Below, piece by piece: positions 18,193 through 27,678 of a DNA stretch of 64,000 nt. How positions within the stretch are numbered: the first letter of the stretch is position 1; each line of letters starts with the position of its first letter. The position numbers were made by a program, and so were the translations under genes. Under the pieces are notes generated by a model. The model saw only the letters and a list, made by a program, of their open reading frames with translations, did not search any database and had not been told where the DNA came from. The DNA comes from Paraburkholderia sp. Tr-20389 (GTDB lineage Bacteria > Pseudomonadota > Gammaproteobacteria > Burkholderiales > Burkholderiaceae). The stretch is taken from positions 186,001 to 250,000 of the forward strand of contig NZ_JAAGPD010000002.1 in assembly GCF_017104565.1 (NCBI RefSeq), given 5' to 3'.

Positions 18193-19110
18193 CTATTGCC
18201 TTGCCGTCGCGCGGAACTGACTCGGCGCCTGGCCCACTTCCCTGCGAAAGAAGCGCGTGAAATACGCGGCATCCGCGAAGCCCAGGCCGAATGCGATCTG
18301 CTCCACCGACATATTGCCGAAGATGAGATCGCGCTTCGCTTCGGTGATGATGCGTGCGTGAATCATCTTGGTCGGGCTTTGCTCCGTGGCGGAAGCACAG
18401 GCCGCACGAAGCTGCACCAGAGAAACCGCCATCATCGACGCATAGTCTTGCAGCGCCAGATTCTCGCGGTAATGCTGATCGATCAGCTTGCGGAACCGGT
18501 CGACCAGCCGGATATCGTTGCGCGTCGCGCTTTCGCTGGTCGTCTGATCGAGGCTCGCTTCACGCAGCAGCATAAGCAGCAGCGTCGTCAGCAACGCTTC
18601 CGCGCCGACCACGTGGCCCACCGAGTCGGACTGGGTTTCATCCTTGAGCCGTTGAATCAAGCTGTAAAACGCGATGCCGTTGTCGGTCGAATCCGCGAGC
18701 GGGATCATGCGGGGCGCAGCCCACAGTTCGATGAACTCGTGAAGTTTGGCGTTGACCTGCGCGAGATAGGCGACTTCGATCGTCACGACCCAGCGGTCGA
18801 CGTCGACTTCGTAATCGAGGCCATGCACGCATTCGGTCGGCAACAACAGCGCGCAGGGCCCTTCGAAAGGCACGCTGCTACCTTCCAGGTTCATGACGCC
18901 GCGACCGCTGCGAACGAAGATCACCTGGCCGTAAGCGGGATGCGCATGAGGCTCAGTTTTCCAGCGGCCGCGATCCGTGACATGCCCGACGTGCACCAGC
19001 CAATGCTTCTCTTCCGGGCGCTCGACGTACAAACGGACCTTCGGAACGGTTGCATGCTTCTCTTTACCGTTCCACTTGGGTTGGACCTTCGTCATGGCAC
19101 TGTACGTCAT
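18193..19110 (-). CDS. AraC-family transcriptional regulator
   Basis: A 305-residue regulator with an N-terminal cupin-like effector domain (HPAYGQVIFVRSGRGVMNLE; proline-histidine rich EPHAHPAYG) and a C-terminal pair of helix-turn-helices (NLALQDYASMMAVSLVQLRA and MSVEQIAFGLGFADAAYFTR, then FFRREVGQAPSQFR). The architecture resembles PobC/HpaA-type activators of aromatic-acid genes. It is 245 bases upstream of, and co-directional with, the following porin gene on the minus strand. Its target is not evident from the sequence. Confidence 0.88.
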   Translation of the reverse strand: MTYSAMTKVQPKWNGKEKHATVPKVRLYVERPEEKHWLVHVGHVTDRGRWKTEPHAHPAYGQVIFVRSGRGVMNLEGSSVPFEGPCALLLPTECVHGLDYEVDVDRWVVTIEVAYLAQVNAKLHEFIELWAAPRMIPLADSTDNGIAFYSLIQRLKDETQSDSVGHVVGAEALLTTLLLMLLREASLDQTTSESATRNDIRLVDRFRKLIDQHYRENLALQDYASMMAVSLVQLRAACASATEQSPTKMIHARIITEAKRDLIFGNMSVEQIAFGLGFADAAYFTRFFRREVGQAPSQFRATARQ

Positions 19111-19355
19111 AAAGTCTCTCTGACGGCCGAGCCGACCGGGTATCGGCCATCATTGTCATGTCGGCATAGCGGGCCAAGCCCCTGCCGGTTCATCGTCTCC
19201 AGTTTTGTCCGTGAACACCGCGATGCAAGTGCTCTGCTTCGCGCACCCAAATGGCATTGCTTCACGCGCGCGGACACACGATACATATTCCCATACGACT
19301 GCATGAGAAGCGACCTGCGATTTACCCGAAGGTCCGCCGCGCCCTGTTCCATGCA

Positions 19356-20381
19356 TCAGAACGTATGCACGATGCCTAGCGTGATGCCGCGTGTATCGTT
19401 CCCGGGCGCAACCGTCACGCCCGTGTACGCCGTGCCGTTCAGCGTGAAGTGCGCCTGATTGCGGTTCTGGATGAAACCCGCCGAAGCGTACAAAGTCGTC
19501 ACTTTCGAAAGGAAGTGTTCGTAAGACAGACCGATCTGCTGCGCGTTGTTGCCCTGGCCCGTGCGATCGTGCGCATAGCCATACAACAAGGCGACCTGGT
19601 CCGCAGGGCCGAAGAGATACGAACCCGATGCTTCGTAGACGTCGCGCTTCGAGCTGTCGTCGGTTTGCCGCTCCGTGTGATAGGCCAGATAGAAGCGGGC
19701 CGCGCCAACCTTAACGGATGCGCCTGCATTGAATATCTTCAGTATCGATGTCCCCGCTGCGTTCGCGGCCTGTTCGTAGCCCGCCGCCAGATGGAAAGGT
19801 CCGTTCACATAGCGGACGGCGGCGTTGTAGAACTGCAAGCCGTTGCTCGGTTTGGTCGTCGAATCGCGCATCGCAACCATGAACTGCGCAGTGAGACCGT
19901 ATACCGTCGGCGTGAAGTACGAGATCGCGTTGCTGACGCGCACGGTCAGGCTGTTGAAGTTGTTCATCGGAGACGCGATGCTCATTACCGCGAGCGGATC
20001 GAGTTCGGGGTTCATGAAGATGTATTGCGGCGTGTTCTGAAGCCCGAATCGCATCTCGCCGAAACCGCCCGACATGCCGACCCACGCCTGCCGGTTGAAC
20101 ACAGCGGCCGAATTCGAAGCTGCGCCCGTCACGCCGGAGAAGCCTTGCTCCAGCTGGAAGTTCACATGCAGGCCGCCGCCGATATCTTCACTGCCTTTGA
20201 AGCCATATCGGCTCGCGAACAATCCGCCGGATACCGCGCGCGTGACCGCTGCCGTGCCGGGGTTCTGATATTCGAGTCCATTGTCGATCACGCCATACAG
20301 CGTGACAGACGATTGAGCGTGTGCAGCGTCTATAGCGCATGCGCACGCGACGCCGGATAGCAGAACAATGAGCCTCTTCAT
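19356..20381 (-). CDS. outer-membrane porin (341-residue type)
   Basis: A 341-residue Burkholderia-type porin: signal peptide ending DAAHAQ, then SSVTLYGVIDNGLEYQN, YGFKGSEDIGGGLHVNFQLE, and a terminal phenylalanine (ITLGIVHTF). The ATG at 20381 follows GGAGACAAG. It is a close paralogue of the porin at 33190-34215: same length, the same GFIQNRNQAHFTLNGT-type strand and the same GYAHDRTGQGNNAQQ loop. Copies of one short dispersed repeat lie near both. The solute is unknown. Confidence 0.92.
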   Translation of the reverse strand: MKRLIVLLSGVACACAIDAAHAQSSVTLYGVIDNGLEYQNPGTAAVTRAVSGGLFASRYGFKGSEDIGGGLHVNFQLEQGFSGVTGAASNSAAVFNRQAWVGMSGGFGEMRFGLQNTPQYIFMNPELDPLAVMSIASPMNNFNSLTVRVSNAISYFTPTVYGLTAQFMVAMRDSTTKPSNGLQFYNAAVRYVNGPFHLAAGYEQAANAAGTSILKIFNAGASVKVGAARFYLAYHTERQTDDSSKRDVYEASGSYLFGPADQVALLYGYAHDRTGQGNNAQQIGLSYEHFLSKVTTLYASAGFIQNRNQAHFTLNGTAYTGVTVAPGNDTRGITLGIVHTF

Positions 20382-20680
20382 CTTGTCTCCGAACAGCTTC
20401 TGGTTTTTAGAAACGATCTGCACGTGTTCCGCGCATGCACGGCGAAGGGACGGTGCGTGTCGTTCGTTGATTAACTTCGTAGAGCTGATTTCGACGCATG
20501 CGCGGTGTCATGGCGAAGGAAGACATGAGACATGAGCGTGCGCTCAGTGACGGCAAGACTGGATGGATCTCCGAATGCCAATATTGTCTCCTTTCGACTT
20601 CGCTCGCCGTCAGCGGATACAGCCTTCCGCCACCGGATGCAGGGTCTTGTGAGAGCAAGAATAGGTGCGGCCGGATCGCA

Positions 20681-20718
20681 CGTCCCTACACAAAAGTCAG
20701 ATTCGCTGGCATTTTTTT
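20681..20718 (+). repeat. dispersed porin-associated repeat, copy A
   Basis: Contains CGTCCCTACACAAAAGTCAG followed by ATTCGCTGGCA and a T-run. It shares TCCCTACACAAAA with copy C and the internal CAG-TTCGCTGGCA with copy B. It lies upstream of the 341-residue porin and forms an inverted pair with copy B. Confidence 0.7.
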
Positions 20719-20758
20719 CGGCGAATGAACCGTTGCTGAAGACGCCATATCACACCGC

Positions 20759-20796
20759 GCAAAAGTGCCAGCGAAACTGATTTTTGTGTAAAGGCA
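20759..20796 (-). repeat. dispersed porin-associated repeat, copy B (inverted)
   Basis: On the minus strand it reads TTTACACAAAAATCAG, then TTTCGCTGGCACTTTTG. It faces copy A across about 40 bases, so the two can pair over roughly 25 bases. Confidence 0.7.
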
Positions 20797-21030
20797 GACG
20801 GCAATGCATCCAATAGCATTTCTTCCCACCGCGACGGGATTTCCTGTGTTGATCCGGGAGTTGCTTCGATTAACCAGACGTCGACGGTGCGGCCGGATCG
20901 AGATTCGGAACGCGGCACAGCTTCGCGATTCACCGGCATTGATAAAACGCCCCGAACATCTCGCTCCTTGTTCGCCCTCCAGATAGCTGGACAACGCGGG
21001 GTTGATAACAAATCCATTTCGGACGGAGAC
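20797..21030. other. intergenic leader of Tsx-like gene
   Basis: Together with 20382-20680 this makes a gap of about 650 bases between divergent outer-membrane protein genes. Besides repeats A and B, GGTGCGGCCGGATCG occurs twice (20664-20678 and 20886-20900). No gene is seen; the frame that continues upstream of the Tsx-like start has poor codon use. Confidence 0.45.
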
Positions 21031-22014
21031 ATGAAAGACATATCGGTAGCTTTGCGCGCGTCACTTGTTGGCGCGGCGATCTTCTGTTGCCTGAGCAAAC
21101 CCGGCCATGCCGAGGTATTTACCGCGCCCGCGGCTTCCCCGCCGCCGCAAACGCAGCAGAACCCGCAGACACAATCCAATGCGGTCGCACCGCTCACCGC
21201 ACCGAGTCTGAAATCAGGCGAAGAACCCGGCGAGCCGCCCGTGTCGTGGAACGATACGTATATCGGCTATCGCTACGGCAACGACTTCCACTATCCGGGT
21301 GTGCATGACAAGGTCGTGCAAAACATCGGCTACCTCACGACGACAGGCGGCTTCAAGTTCGGCAGTTACGCGTTCAACGTCGATTACCTCGTCTCCAACG
21401 CGGCGAACCCGGAAGCGGGCGGCCCGTCGTCGGGCGGTGCGCAGGAGGTGTACAGCGTCGGCCGCGTCGAACTGAGCGCGGGCAAGATTCTCGGAAAGCC
21501 CGTGGCCTTCGGCATCATTCGCGACGTGGGTCTCACAGGCGGTTTCGAGTTCGGCGCGAAGAACGATGCATATGCGGAGCGTGCACGGATGCTCGTATTC
21601 GGTCCGACGATCGAATTCGCGTTGCCGCGCGGCTTCCTGAATCTGACGGCAGGGTTCCGGACGGAGAGCAACCACAACGGCATCACGGGCGTCGACGTGC
21701 ACTTCAACACCGCGTGGCATATCGAAAGCTCATGGCTCATTCCGTTCAGGGCCGGCCCCGTGCCCTTCATCTTCCGCGGCTTCGCCAGCGTGACGGGTCC
21801 GAAAGGCAAGGACGGCTTCGGCGTCGAGACGGAAACGGAATTCCTCACGCGCGTGTCGCTGCTCGCGGACCTCGGCTCGTTCGCGGGTCATCCTCGCGCG
21901 GTGTATGCGGGTGTCGGCTACGAGTATTGGCATCACATGTACGGCTCGCCGACCAGCGAAACAGTCGGCACGATCACGTCGGCACCGATGCTGATGGCCG
22001 AAATCCATTTCTGA
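21031..22014 (+). CDS. Tsx-like outer-membrane channel
   Basis: A 327-residue exported protein with a signal peptide ending PGHAEV, a proline/glutamine-rich spacer (PAASPPPQTQQNPQTQ), then a barrel beginning WNDTYIGYRYGNDFHYPGVH, as in nucleoside-specific Tsx channels and related proteins. It ends in an aromatic residue (MLMAEIHF). The ATG at 21031 follows GGACGGAG; the longer frame upstream has no ribosome-binding site and unlikely codons. It probably admits a small polar solute. The proline/glutamine spacer is unusual for a barrel protein. Confidence 0.8.
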   Translation: MKDISVALRASLVGAAIFCCLSKPGHAEVFTAPAASPPPQTQQNPQTQSNAVAPLTAPSLKSGEEPGEPPVSWNDTYIGYRYGNDFHYPGVHDKVVQNIGYLTTTGGFKFGSYAFNVDYLVSNAANPEAGGPSSGGAQEVYSVGRVELSAGKILGKPVAFGIIRDVGLTGGFEFGAKNDAYAERARMLVFGPTIEFALPRGFLNLTAGFRTESNHNGITGVDVHFNTAWHIESSWLIPFRAGPVPFIFRGFASVTGPKGKDGFGVETETEFLTRVSLLADLGSFAGHPRAVYAGVGYEYWHHMYGSPTSETVGTITSAPMLMAEIHF

Positions 22015-22032
22015 TTGACAGCCCTGCCCGAC

Positions 22033-22073
22033 ACGACGAATGGCGACCTGCAACACGGGTTGCCGTTCGTCGT
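22033..22073 (+). terminator. hairpin after Tsx-like gene
   Basis: ACGACGAATGGC (22033-22044) pairs with GCCGTTCGTCGT (22062-22073) with one wobble, 16 bases after the stop codon. No strong T-run follows. Confidence 0.45.
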
Positions 22074-22270
22074 TCCGATTTCAGGGGCGCGTGGAGCAGC
22101 GCCGTCAATCATCTGATCATTCGAAGCGCGGCAATCGCCGCGCTTTGCGCATCCGGGCCATAAGAAGAACTGAGCGCGAAATGGCGAATTTCGATGCCTC
22201 ACGACACTCAATTTCTCCCGCGGCCCGCCGATAAACCTTGCAGAGCCCTAACTATTCCAGCCTCAAGACA

Positions 22271-23806
22271 ATGAGAATTTCTTCCCGATTGATCGTACTG
22301 GTCACCACGGCGCTATTGGGGATAGCGTGCGTCGTCGCTGTCTCGCTGCATGAACTCGATAACGCGCTGATCGCCAACCGGCAGGCCGAAGCCGTGAACC
22401 TGCTCGCGAAGGCCGAGCACATGGTCGAGTCGTATCGCGAACTCGAAGTGAGCGGCAAGATGACACGCGATGAAGCGCAGGCCGCGGCGAAGCGCACGCT
22501 GAACGCACTCAACGCCGACAAGAAGAGCTATTACTGGGTGATGAACCCGAACGGCCTGATGCTCGTGCATCCCGTCGCCGAACTGGTCGGCGTGCGGATG
22601 GTCGGCAAAGGCGCGATAGCGGGCGAAACGGATCTGGACGCGTACCGGCGAGGTCTGTCGGCGAATCACTATGCGCTCGTCGACGTGCTGATCAAGCGCT
22701 CGCAGAACGGCAATTACGAAGCGAAGCTGCAAGGCGTCGTCGCGGTTCCCGAGTGGAACTGGTGGATCGGAACGGGGTTCTTCTACGACAACATCGAGGC
22801 CGCGTTCTGGCGCACGGCCACGCGCCTGATCGCGATTTCGGCGGCGATTCTTCTCGTGGTGTGCCTGATGGCCTGGTACATGACGAAGAGCATCCGCAAG
22901 ACGCTCGGCGGCGAACCTTCGGATGCAGCCGCTTTTGCTGCGCAGATCGCGGCGGGCAATCTCGCCGCCGAGATCAGGCTCACCGGCGCGAACCGCGACA
23001 GTCTGATGTACGCGCTGCACGAGATGAAGCTGAAACTGCGCGAACTCGTGAGTGACATCCAGCAGACGAGCGAATCGATCGCGACGGGGTCGAGCGAAAT
23101 CTCGCAGGGCAATACCGACCTGTCGCAGCGCACCGAGGAGCAGGCGGCGTCGCTGCAGGAAACGGCGGCCAGCATGGAGCAGCTCACGACGACCGTGCAG
23201 CACAACGCCGACAACGCGCGTCAGGCGAGCCAGCTCGCGTTACAGGCGTCGGCGGCGAGCAAGAGCGGTGGCGAAGCGGTCGATCAGGTGGTCGGCACGA
23301 TGCAGGGTATCGTTGAACAGTCGCGCAAGATCGGCGACATCATCGGCGTGATCGAAGGCATCGCGTTTCAGACCAACATCCTCGCGCTGAACGCGGCCGT
23401 CGAAGCGGCACGTGCGGGCGAAGAAGGCCGCGGCTTCGCTGTCGTCGCGGGCGAAGTGCGATCGCTCGCGCAACGCAGCGCGTCGGCGGCAAAGGACATC
23501 AAGTCGCTGATCGAAACCTCGCTCGTGCGTGTCGACGAAGGCACCAGTCAGGTCGCCGATGCGGGGGAGCGGATGCGCGAAATCCTGCAATCGATCGCGC
23601 GCGTGAGCGACATCATGGGCGAAATCGCGGCGGCATCGACGGAGCAAAGCACGGGCATCGAACAGGTGAACCGCGCCGTCTCGCAGATGGATGAAGTGAC
23701 CCAGCAGAACGCGGCGCTAGTCGAACAGGCGGCGGCAGCAGCGGGATCGCTCGACGATCAGGCCGCGCGTCTGCGTGCTTCTGTTTCGCAATTCAGGCTA
23801 GGCTGA
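22271..23806 (+). CDS. methyl-accepting chemotaxis protein, single-Cache type
   Basis: A 511-residue paralogue of the receptor at 11490-13028. It has helices at about 5-27 and 185-207, and a Cache domain with [20 protein letters not shown] and [18 protein letters not shown] and signalling domains follow, with [20 protein letters not shown] and [20 protein letters not shown]. The start is the ATG at 22271, which matches the paralogue's N-terminus ([15 protein letters not shown]). The Cache domains differ enough to suggest different ligands. A strong hairpin terminator follows. Confidence 0.93.
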   Translation: MRISSRLIVLVTTALLGIACVVAVSLHELDNALIANRQAEAVNLLAKAEHMVESYRELEVSGKMTRDEAQAAAKRTLNALNADKKSYYWVMNPNGLMLVHPVAELVGVRMVGKGAIAGETDLDAYRRGLSANHYALVDVLIKRSQNGNYEAKLQGVVAVPEWNWWIGTGFFYDNIEAAFWRTATRLIAISAAILLVVCLMAWYMTKSIRKTLGGEPSDAAAFAAQIAAGNLAAEIRLTGANRDSLMYALHEMKLKLRELVSDIQQTSESIATGSSEISQGNTDLSQRTEEQAASLQETAASMEQLTTTVQHNADNARQASQLALQASAASKSGGEAVDQVVGTMQGIVEQSRKIGDIIGVIEGIAFQTNILALNAAVEAARAGEEGRGFAVVAGEVRSLAQRSASAAKDIKSLIETSLVRVDEGTSQVADAGERMREILQSIARVSDIMGEIAAASTEQSTGIEQVNRAVSQMDEVTQQNAALVEQAAAAAGSLDDQAARLRASVSQFRLG

Positions 23807-23826
23807 ACGTTCGACTTTCCCACATG

Positions 23827-23863
23827 AAAAAAGGGCGCTGTGCGAAAACACAGCGCCCTTTTT
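23827..23863. terminator. bidirectional rho-independent terminator
   Basis: GGGCGCTGTG (23833-23842) and CACAGCGCCC (23849-23858) form a perfect 10-bp stem with As before it and Ts after it, so it can end both the chemoreceptor and the convergent propeller gene. Confidence 0.9.
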
Positions 23864-23883
23864 CTATCAAACTTGCAGCGGCA

Positions 23884-25797
23884 TCACGGGTTCGGAATGT
23901 ACATCGGCATCGCTTCTTCCCACAGCGTGTCGGTGATCGCGTGCTGATCGGTGCCGTCCGCGTTCATCACCCAGTTCTGACCATCGGGCTGAAAGCTGTT
24001 GTCGTACAGCGCGAGTTCGTCCCTGAAGCCATACGTGCCCGAGCTATACGCGATGCGGCCATCCCACGTCCACACCGCATGCCCCTGGTTCGAACCGTCG
24101 TCGGTCAGACCGCTCAGGCCCGAGCCGTCCGGCTTGATCGTGAACACGTCGTAGTTGAACTTGTTCGGATCGCTCGGGTTGATCTGCTTGCGCGTGAACA
24201 CGATCTTCGTGCCGTCCGGCGACCAGCCAGGCAGATTGTCGGCTTCCGTGGTCAACACCGTCGTGGCGCGCGTGTCCACGTCGAGTATGCGCAGTCCTTG
24301 CACCTTCGGGCTCCATACGCGATACACGATCTTCTTGCCGTCCGGCGAGTAGCTTGGGAAGCCGGCATTGATCGAATCGTCCGTGAGAAATTCCGGATGT
24401 CCGTTCATGCTGCCGTCGGACTTGATCCGCGCGATACGGCCGGGGCCCGCGCCGCGCGTGAAGAACCAGTCACCCACGCCGAACGCCACCCATTGCCGGT
24501 CCGGCGACCACGTCGGCTGGAAAGCGCCCGCGAGTCCCTTCTTCACCATATCGGCATCGAGTCCGCTCGTCGACGGGTCGTAGATACGCGCATAGCCGGA
24601 GAAATCCGGGTTGATGATCGCGATGGACGAATTGATCGACTTTTCCGTGTACACCAGCTGCTTGCGATCCGCCGAGAGTTGCGGGAACACGTCGATATAA
24701 CGGTAGTTCCACGCGCGGTCGAAGCTAAAGAGCGGCGTGCCATTCGCGCGAGCCGGACGGAACGTGACCTTTTCGTAGATCATCTTGCTGCCGTCCGCCG
24801 AATAGCGCGGCGAGCGCAGTCCCGTATTGGCCGTCGAGCGGAACGTGCCCGCTGTCGTATAGAGGCCCTCCGTGTCGCCGCCCTTTACGTGATAGGCAAC
24901 GTTCGTATCACTCAGGTATTGCGGGAACACCTTGAAGCCGGGCGTCGACGTCAACGCCGATCGCGCAAGGTTTCCGACATCCACGGAAACGATCTGCGAG
25001 CTGACAGAATTGATACCCTCGGGACGATGCGCGCCCCACGTCGATTCGACGGGCGTTTCATAGAAGACGACGCGCTTGCCATCAAGCGACCACGACGGCG
25101 AGCCTTCGTCGAAGCCGGGATGACTCGCAACCTTCTTCCATCCCGAACCATCGGGCCGGATGATGTAGATGCTGCTTTCCTGCGTGCGCTCCCAGCCGAC
25201 CGGGAGATTATGTCCGCGCCAGTCGGAGCCGATATCGGACGACAGCGCGAGCCACTTGCCATCCGGCGACCACGATGGCCGGAAGTAGCTATGCGGCTTG
25301 CTCGGGTCGAACTTCAACGCGCCCGTGACGTTCTTCAGCGCACCCGTCGCAATGTTCAACGTCCAGATGTTGGTGGTGCCGAATCCCGCATCGCCGTTGC
25401 GCGACGACACAAATGCGATCACGTTCGGATCGGTGGGTGAAATGACGGCGGCATCGTCGACGGCAATGTGATCGGTAAGCCGCTGCAAACCGGAACCATC
25501 GATCTTCACGCGATACAGATTCGATTCGCCGAGTCCGTCCCGCTCCGACGTGAACACGACCCACTGTCCGTCCTTCGAAAACGAAGCGTGATAGTCGAAG
25601 CCATCGGATGCAATCAGCCGATGTTCACCCGTACCGTCCGCGTTCGATACATACAGCTCCGACGTCACGGGTCCAATGCGGTTGAGCAGCAGATCCCCGC
25701 TCTGCGCAGCAGCCGCTGCGGCTGGAATGGCCATGCAGGCGATCATTGCCGCGCTGCACGCCAGCCGCTCTCTCTTCAAATGCGAAATCAGATACAC
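23884..25797 (-). CDS. TolB-like PD40 beta-propeller exported protein
   Basis: A 637-residue protein with a signal peptide (hydrophobic to about residue 32, ending AAAAAAQSG) and at least ten PD40/TolB-type repeats of the form W-SPDGKWLALSSD, SWSLDGKRVVFYE, TWSPDRQWVAFGVG, YSPDGKKIVYRVW. It lacks the TolB N-terminal domain, so it is not TolB itself. The frame is open 236 codons further upstream, but GTG at 25797 follows AAGGAGG and is followed by the signal peptide, so it is chosen. It lies 83 bases after the decarboxylase-like gene, so it may be the last gene of the aromatic-acid operon; its function is unknown. Confidence 0.75.
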   Translation of the reverse strand: MYLISHLKRERLACSAAMIACMAIPAAAAAAQSGDLLLNRIGPVTSELYVSNADGTGEHRLIASDGFDYHASFSKDGQWVVFTSERDGLGESNLYRVKIDGSGLQRLTDHIAVDDAAVISPTDPNVIAFVSSRNGDAGFGTTNIWTLNIATGALKNVTGALKFDPSKPHSYFRPSWSPDGKWLALSSDIGSDWRGHNLPVGWERTQESSIYIIRPDGSGWKKVASHPGFDEGSPSWSLDGKRVVFYETPVESTWGAHRPEGINSVSSQIVSVDVGNLARSALTSTPGFKVFPQYLSDTNVAYHVKGGDTEGLYTTAGTFRSTANTGLRSPRYSADGSKMIYEKVTFRPARANGTPLFSFDRAWNYRYIDVFPQLSADRKQLVYTEKSINSSIAIINPDFSGYARIYDPSTSGLDADMVKKGLAGAFQPTWSPDRQWVAFGVGDWFFTRGAGPGRIARIKSDGSMNGHPEFLTDDSINAGFPSYSPDGKKIVYRVWSPKVQGLRILDVDTRATTVLTTEADNLPGWSPDGTKIVFTRKQINPSDPNKFNYDVFTIKPDGSGLSGLTDDGSNQGHAVWTWDGRIAYSSGTYGFRDELALYDNSFQPDGQNWVMNADGTDQHAITDTLWEEAMPMYIPNP

Positions 25798-25880
25798 AGC
25801 GAAATGCCTCCTTGTCGTTATATGTCGGAGAGCGGTCTGCTCGCGCGACCGCTCCCACGTCTCCGTTCTGGTTTGCGCAA

Positions 25881-26777
25881 TCAGCGCAGGCTGCCGGTGA
25901 CGTCGTCGAACAGTTCGTCGACGCTCAGCCGGTGTGGAATGATTTTTTGATCGAGCGCCCAGTCGATGGCCAACTGCATGCCCTTGCGATTCGCTTCGAG
26001 CCCGATAGGCGGAAACACGGTGGGCACGCCGCCTTCCGTCAGCGCACGGCTCTCGACGATCATCCGGTACAGTTCGCGCACGATGTCGGGACGCCGCTTC
26101 GGCAGATCCTCGTGCACGACGAACATGTGATTGATGGGGACCACGCCTTCGCGCGCGAACCAGTCTTTCGCGGCGGCCTGCGCATCGGGAACGAGCGTGC
26201 GCACGCGCGGATCTTTCGGCATGTCTTCGCCGAGCAAGGCGGCGCTCAGTTCGCCGTCGAGCATCATCTGCGGGATCGACGAACCTGCCGGGAGGCGCTC
26301 GCAGTTGTTCGGATCGCGATACTCGGCAAGATGCCCGTCGCCGAGCGTCATCCACCTCACCTTGTCGAGATCGACGCCGTATTCGTGGCGCAGAATGCCG
26401 CGAATCCACAGCGCCGTCGTCTGCGTGTAGGTGCGAACGCCGACTTTCTTCCCTTCGATATCTTTCGGATCGAGATGACCGAAGTCGATGTTGAAGCCCG
26501 CGCAATGATGCTGGAAGCGGCCTGAGATCGGCGTCGGCAGCAGCACATAGGGCTTACCGTACGCCTTGGCCTGAAGGAAAGTGACGATCGCCAGTTCGCC
26601 TGCGTCGAATCCGTTCTCGCGCACCATCGCCTTGAAGCCGTTGTGCGCGGGCGTCGGTCCGCAATAGTCGAGCTTGACGATATCCGATGCGACGCGTCCT
26701 TCCTTCATCGCCTTCGTCACGGGGTACGTCGCCAGATTGGTGCGCAGCGTCGGCGCCTCAGCGGGTGTCGTCGTCAT
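25881..26777 (-). CDS. 4,5-dihydroxyphthalate decarboxylase-like protein 1
   Basis: A 298-residue cytoplasmic protein (no signal peptide) with the periplasmic-binding-protein-like fold of Pht5-type decarboxylases. Shared features with the paralogue at 32038 are FDAGELAIVTFLQAKAYGKP, DIEGKKVGVRTYTQTTALWI, the conserved LPAGSSIPQMMLDGELSA, and a late PHRLSVDELFDD. Pht5 decarboxylates 4,5-dihydroxyphthalate to protocatechuate; other members are annotated as solute-binding proteins. It follows the HpcH aldolase gene after 3 bases, so the two are surely co-transcribed. The exact substrate is not known. Confidence 0.7.
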   Translation of the reverse strand: MTTTPAEAPTLRTNLATYPVTKAMKEGRVASDIVKLDYCGPTPAHNGFKAMVRENGFDAGELAIVTFLQAKAYGKPYVLLPTPISGRFQHHCAGFNIDFGHLDPKDIEGKKVGVRTYTQTTALWIRGILRHEYGVDLDKVRWMTLGDGHLAEYRDPNNCERLPAGSSIPQMMLDGELSAALLGEDMPKDPRVRTLVPDAQAAAKDWFAREGVVPINHMFVVHEDLPKRRPDIVRELYRMIVESRALTEGGVPTVFPPIGLEANRKGMQLAIDWALDQKIIPHRLSVDELFDDVTGSLR

Positions 26778-26780
26778 GTT

Positions 26781-27638
26781 TCAATAGCCCGCCATCTCGC
26801 GCGCCATGCCGACCACGCCATAGCTCTTCAACGGCGCAGACATCAGGAAGCGATACCCTTCTTCGAGCAGCCGCTTGTGATTCTTCGCATTCACATGCGG
26901 ATTGCCGACGACAACGTTGTGCTTGTGGCAGGTCTCGACGATCTGCCGCATCGCATCGGCCACGACGGGATGCTCGTAGTCGCGCGGATAACCGAGTTGC
27001 TGGCTCAGGTCGCCTTCGCCGATCAGAATGAAGCCGATGCCGGGCACATTCGACAGAATGTCGTCGAGATTTTCGATCGCTTCCGTGCTCTCGCACATCA
27101 GGCCGACCAGAATTTCTCCATGCGGCGCAAGCGGCCACACGTCGGCCTTCCTGTAGTAATCGGCCATGCTCAAGCCCCAGTAGCGCGCGGCATTCGCGGG
27201 GCCATCGCCGCGCACGCCTTTCGGCTCGTACAGCGGCGCGTTCTTCGGACGCGCATAGCGGCACGATGCGACAGCGTTATAGGCCTGCTCCACCGTCGAT
27301 ACATGCGGCCACACCACGCCATAGCAGCCGCGATCGAGCACCTGCTTCGCGAAGGCCTGATTCATTTCAGCGCCGTTGGCGGGAATGCGGGCGATCGGCG
27401 TGACGCGCGCCGCAACGGAACCGGACTCCGCAATCGCCTTGCGGTTGAGCATGTACTGCAAGGCATCGCCGAGCACCGATACGTCGTACGGGTTGTGCTC
27501 CATCTCGAAGACGATGCCGTCATAAGGCGCGTCGCTCATCTCGATGGCCGACTGCTTGTCCAGCTTCGAAAACGCGGCAAACGCGGGCTTGCCGGACTCG
27601 AAAGCGCGAATGATGCTGTTCAGGCGCGTGTCGCTCAT
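26781..27638 (-). CDS. HpcH/HpaI-family aldolase
   Basis: A 285-residue TIM-barrel aldolase/citrate lyase-type enzyme. It has the metal-site region (GLMCESTEAIENLDDIL, then IGFILIGEGDLSQQLGYP) and the substrate-loop ARIPANGAEMNQAFAKQVLD. Family members split 4-hydroxy-2-oxo acids to pyruvate and an aldehyde or oxo acid using a divalent metal. In this cluster it could cleave 4-carboxy-4-hydroxy-2-oxoadipate, the product of the LigJ hydratase, to pyruvate and oxaloacetate, replacing the unrelated LigK/GalC aldolase that is absent here. This role is an inference. Confidence 0.8.
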   Translation of the reverse strand: MSDTRLNSIIRAFESGKPAFAAFSKLDKQSAIEMSDAPYDGIVFEMEHNPYDVSVLGDALQYMLNRKAIAESGSVAARVTPIARIPANGAEMNQAFAKQVLDRGCYGVVWPHVSTVEQAYNAVASCRYARPKNAPLYEPKGVRGDGPANAARYWGLSMADYYRKADVWPLAPHGEILVGLMCESTEAIENLDDILSNVPGIGFILIGEGDLSQQLGYPRDYEHPVVADAMRQIVETCHKHNVVVGNPHVNAKNHKRLLEEGYRFLMSAPLKSYGVVGMAREMAGY

Positions 27639-27678
27639 GCTCGTTACTCTCTCGTGATTGTGATCGCTGCGATGAGGA

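Noticed and set aside
23824-25440. 538-codon plus-strand frame opposite the propeller gene
   Set aside because: Composition is Arg-rich without any domain; it starts inside the bidirectional terminator and mirrors a gene with repeated PD40 motifs.
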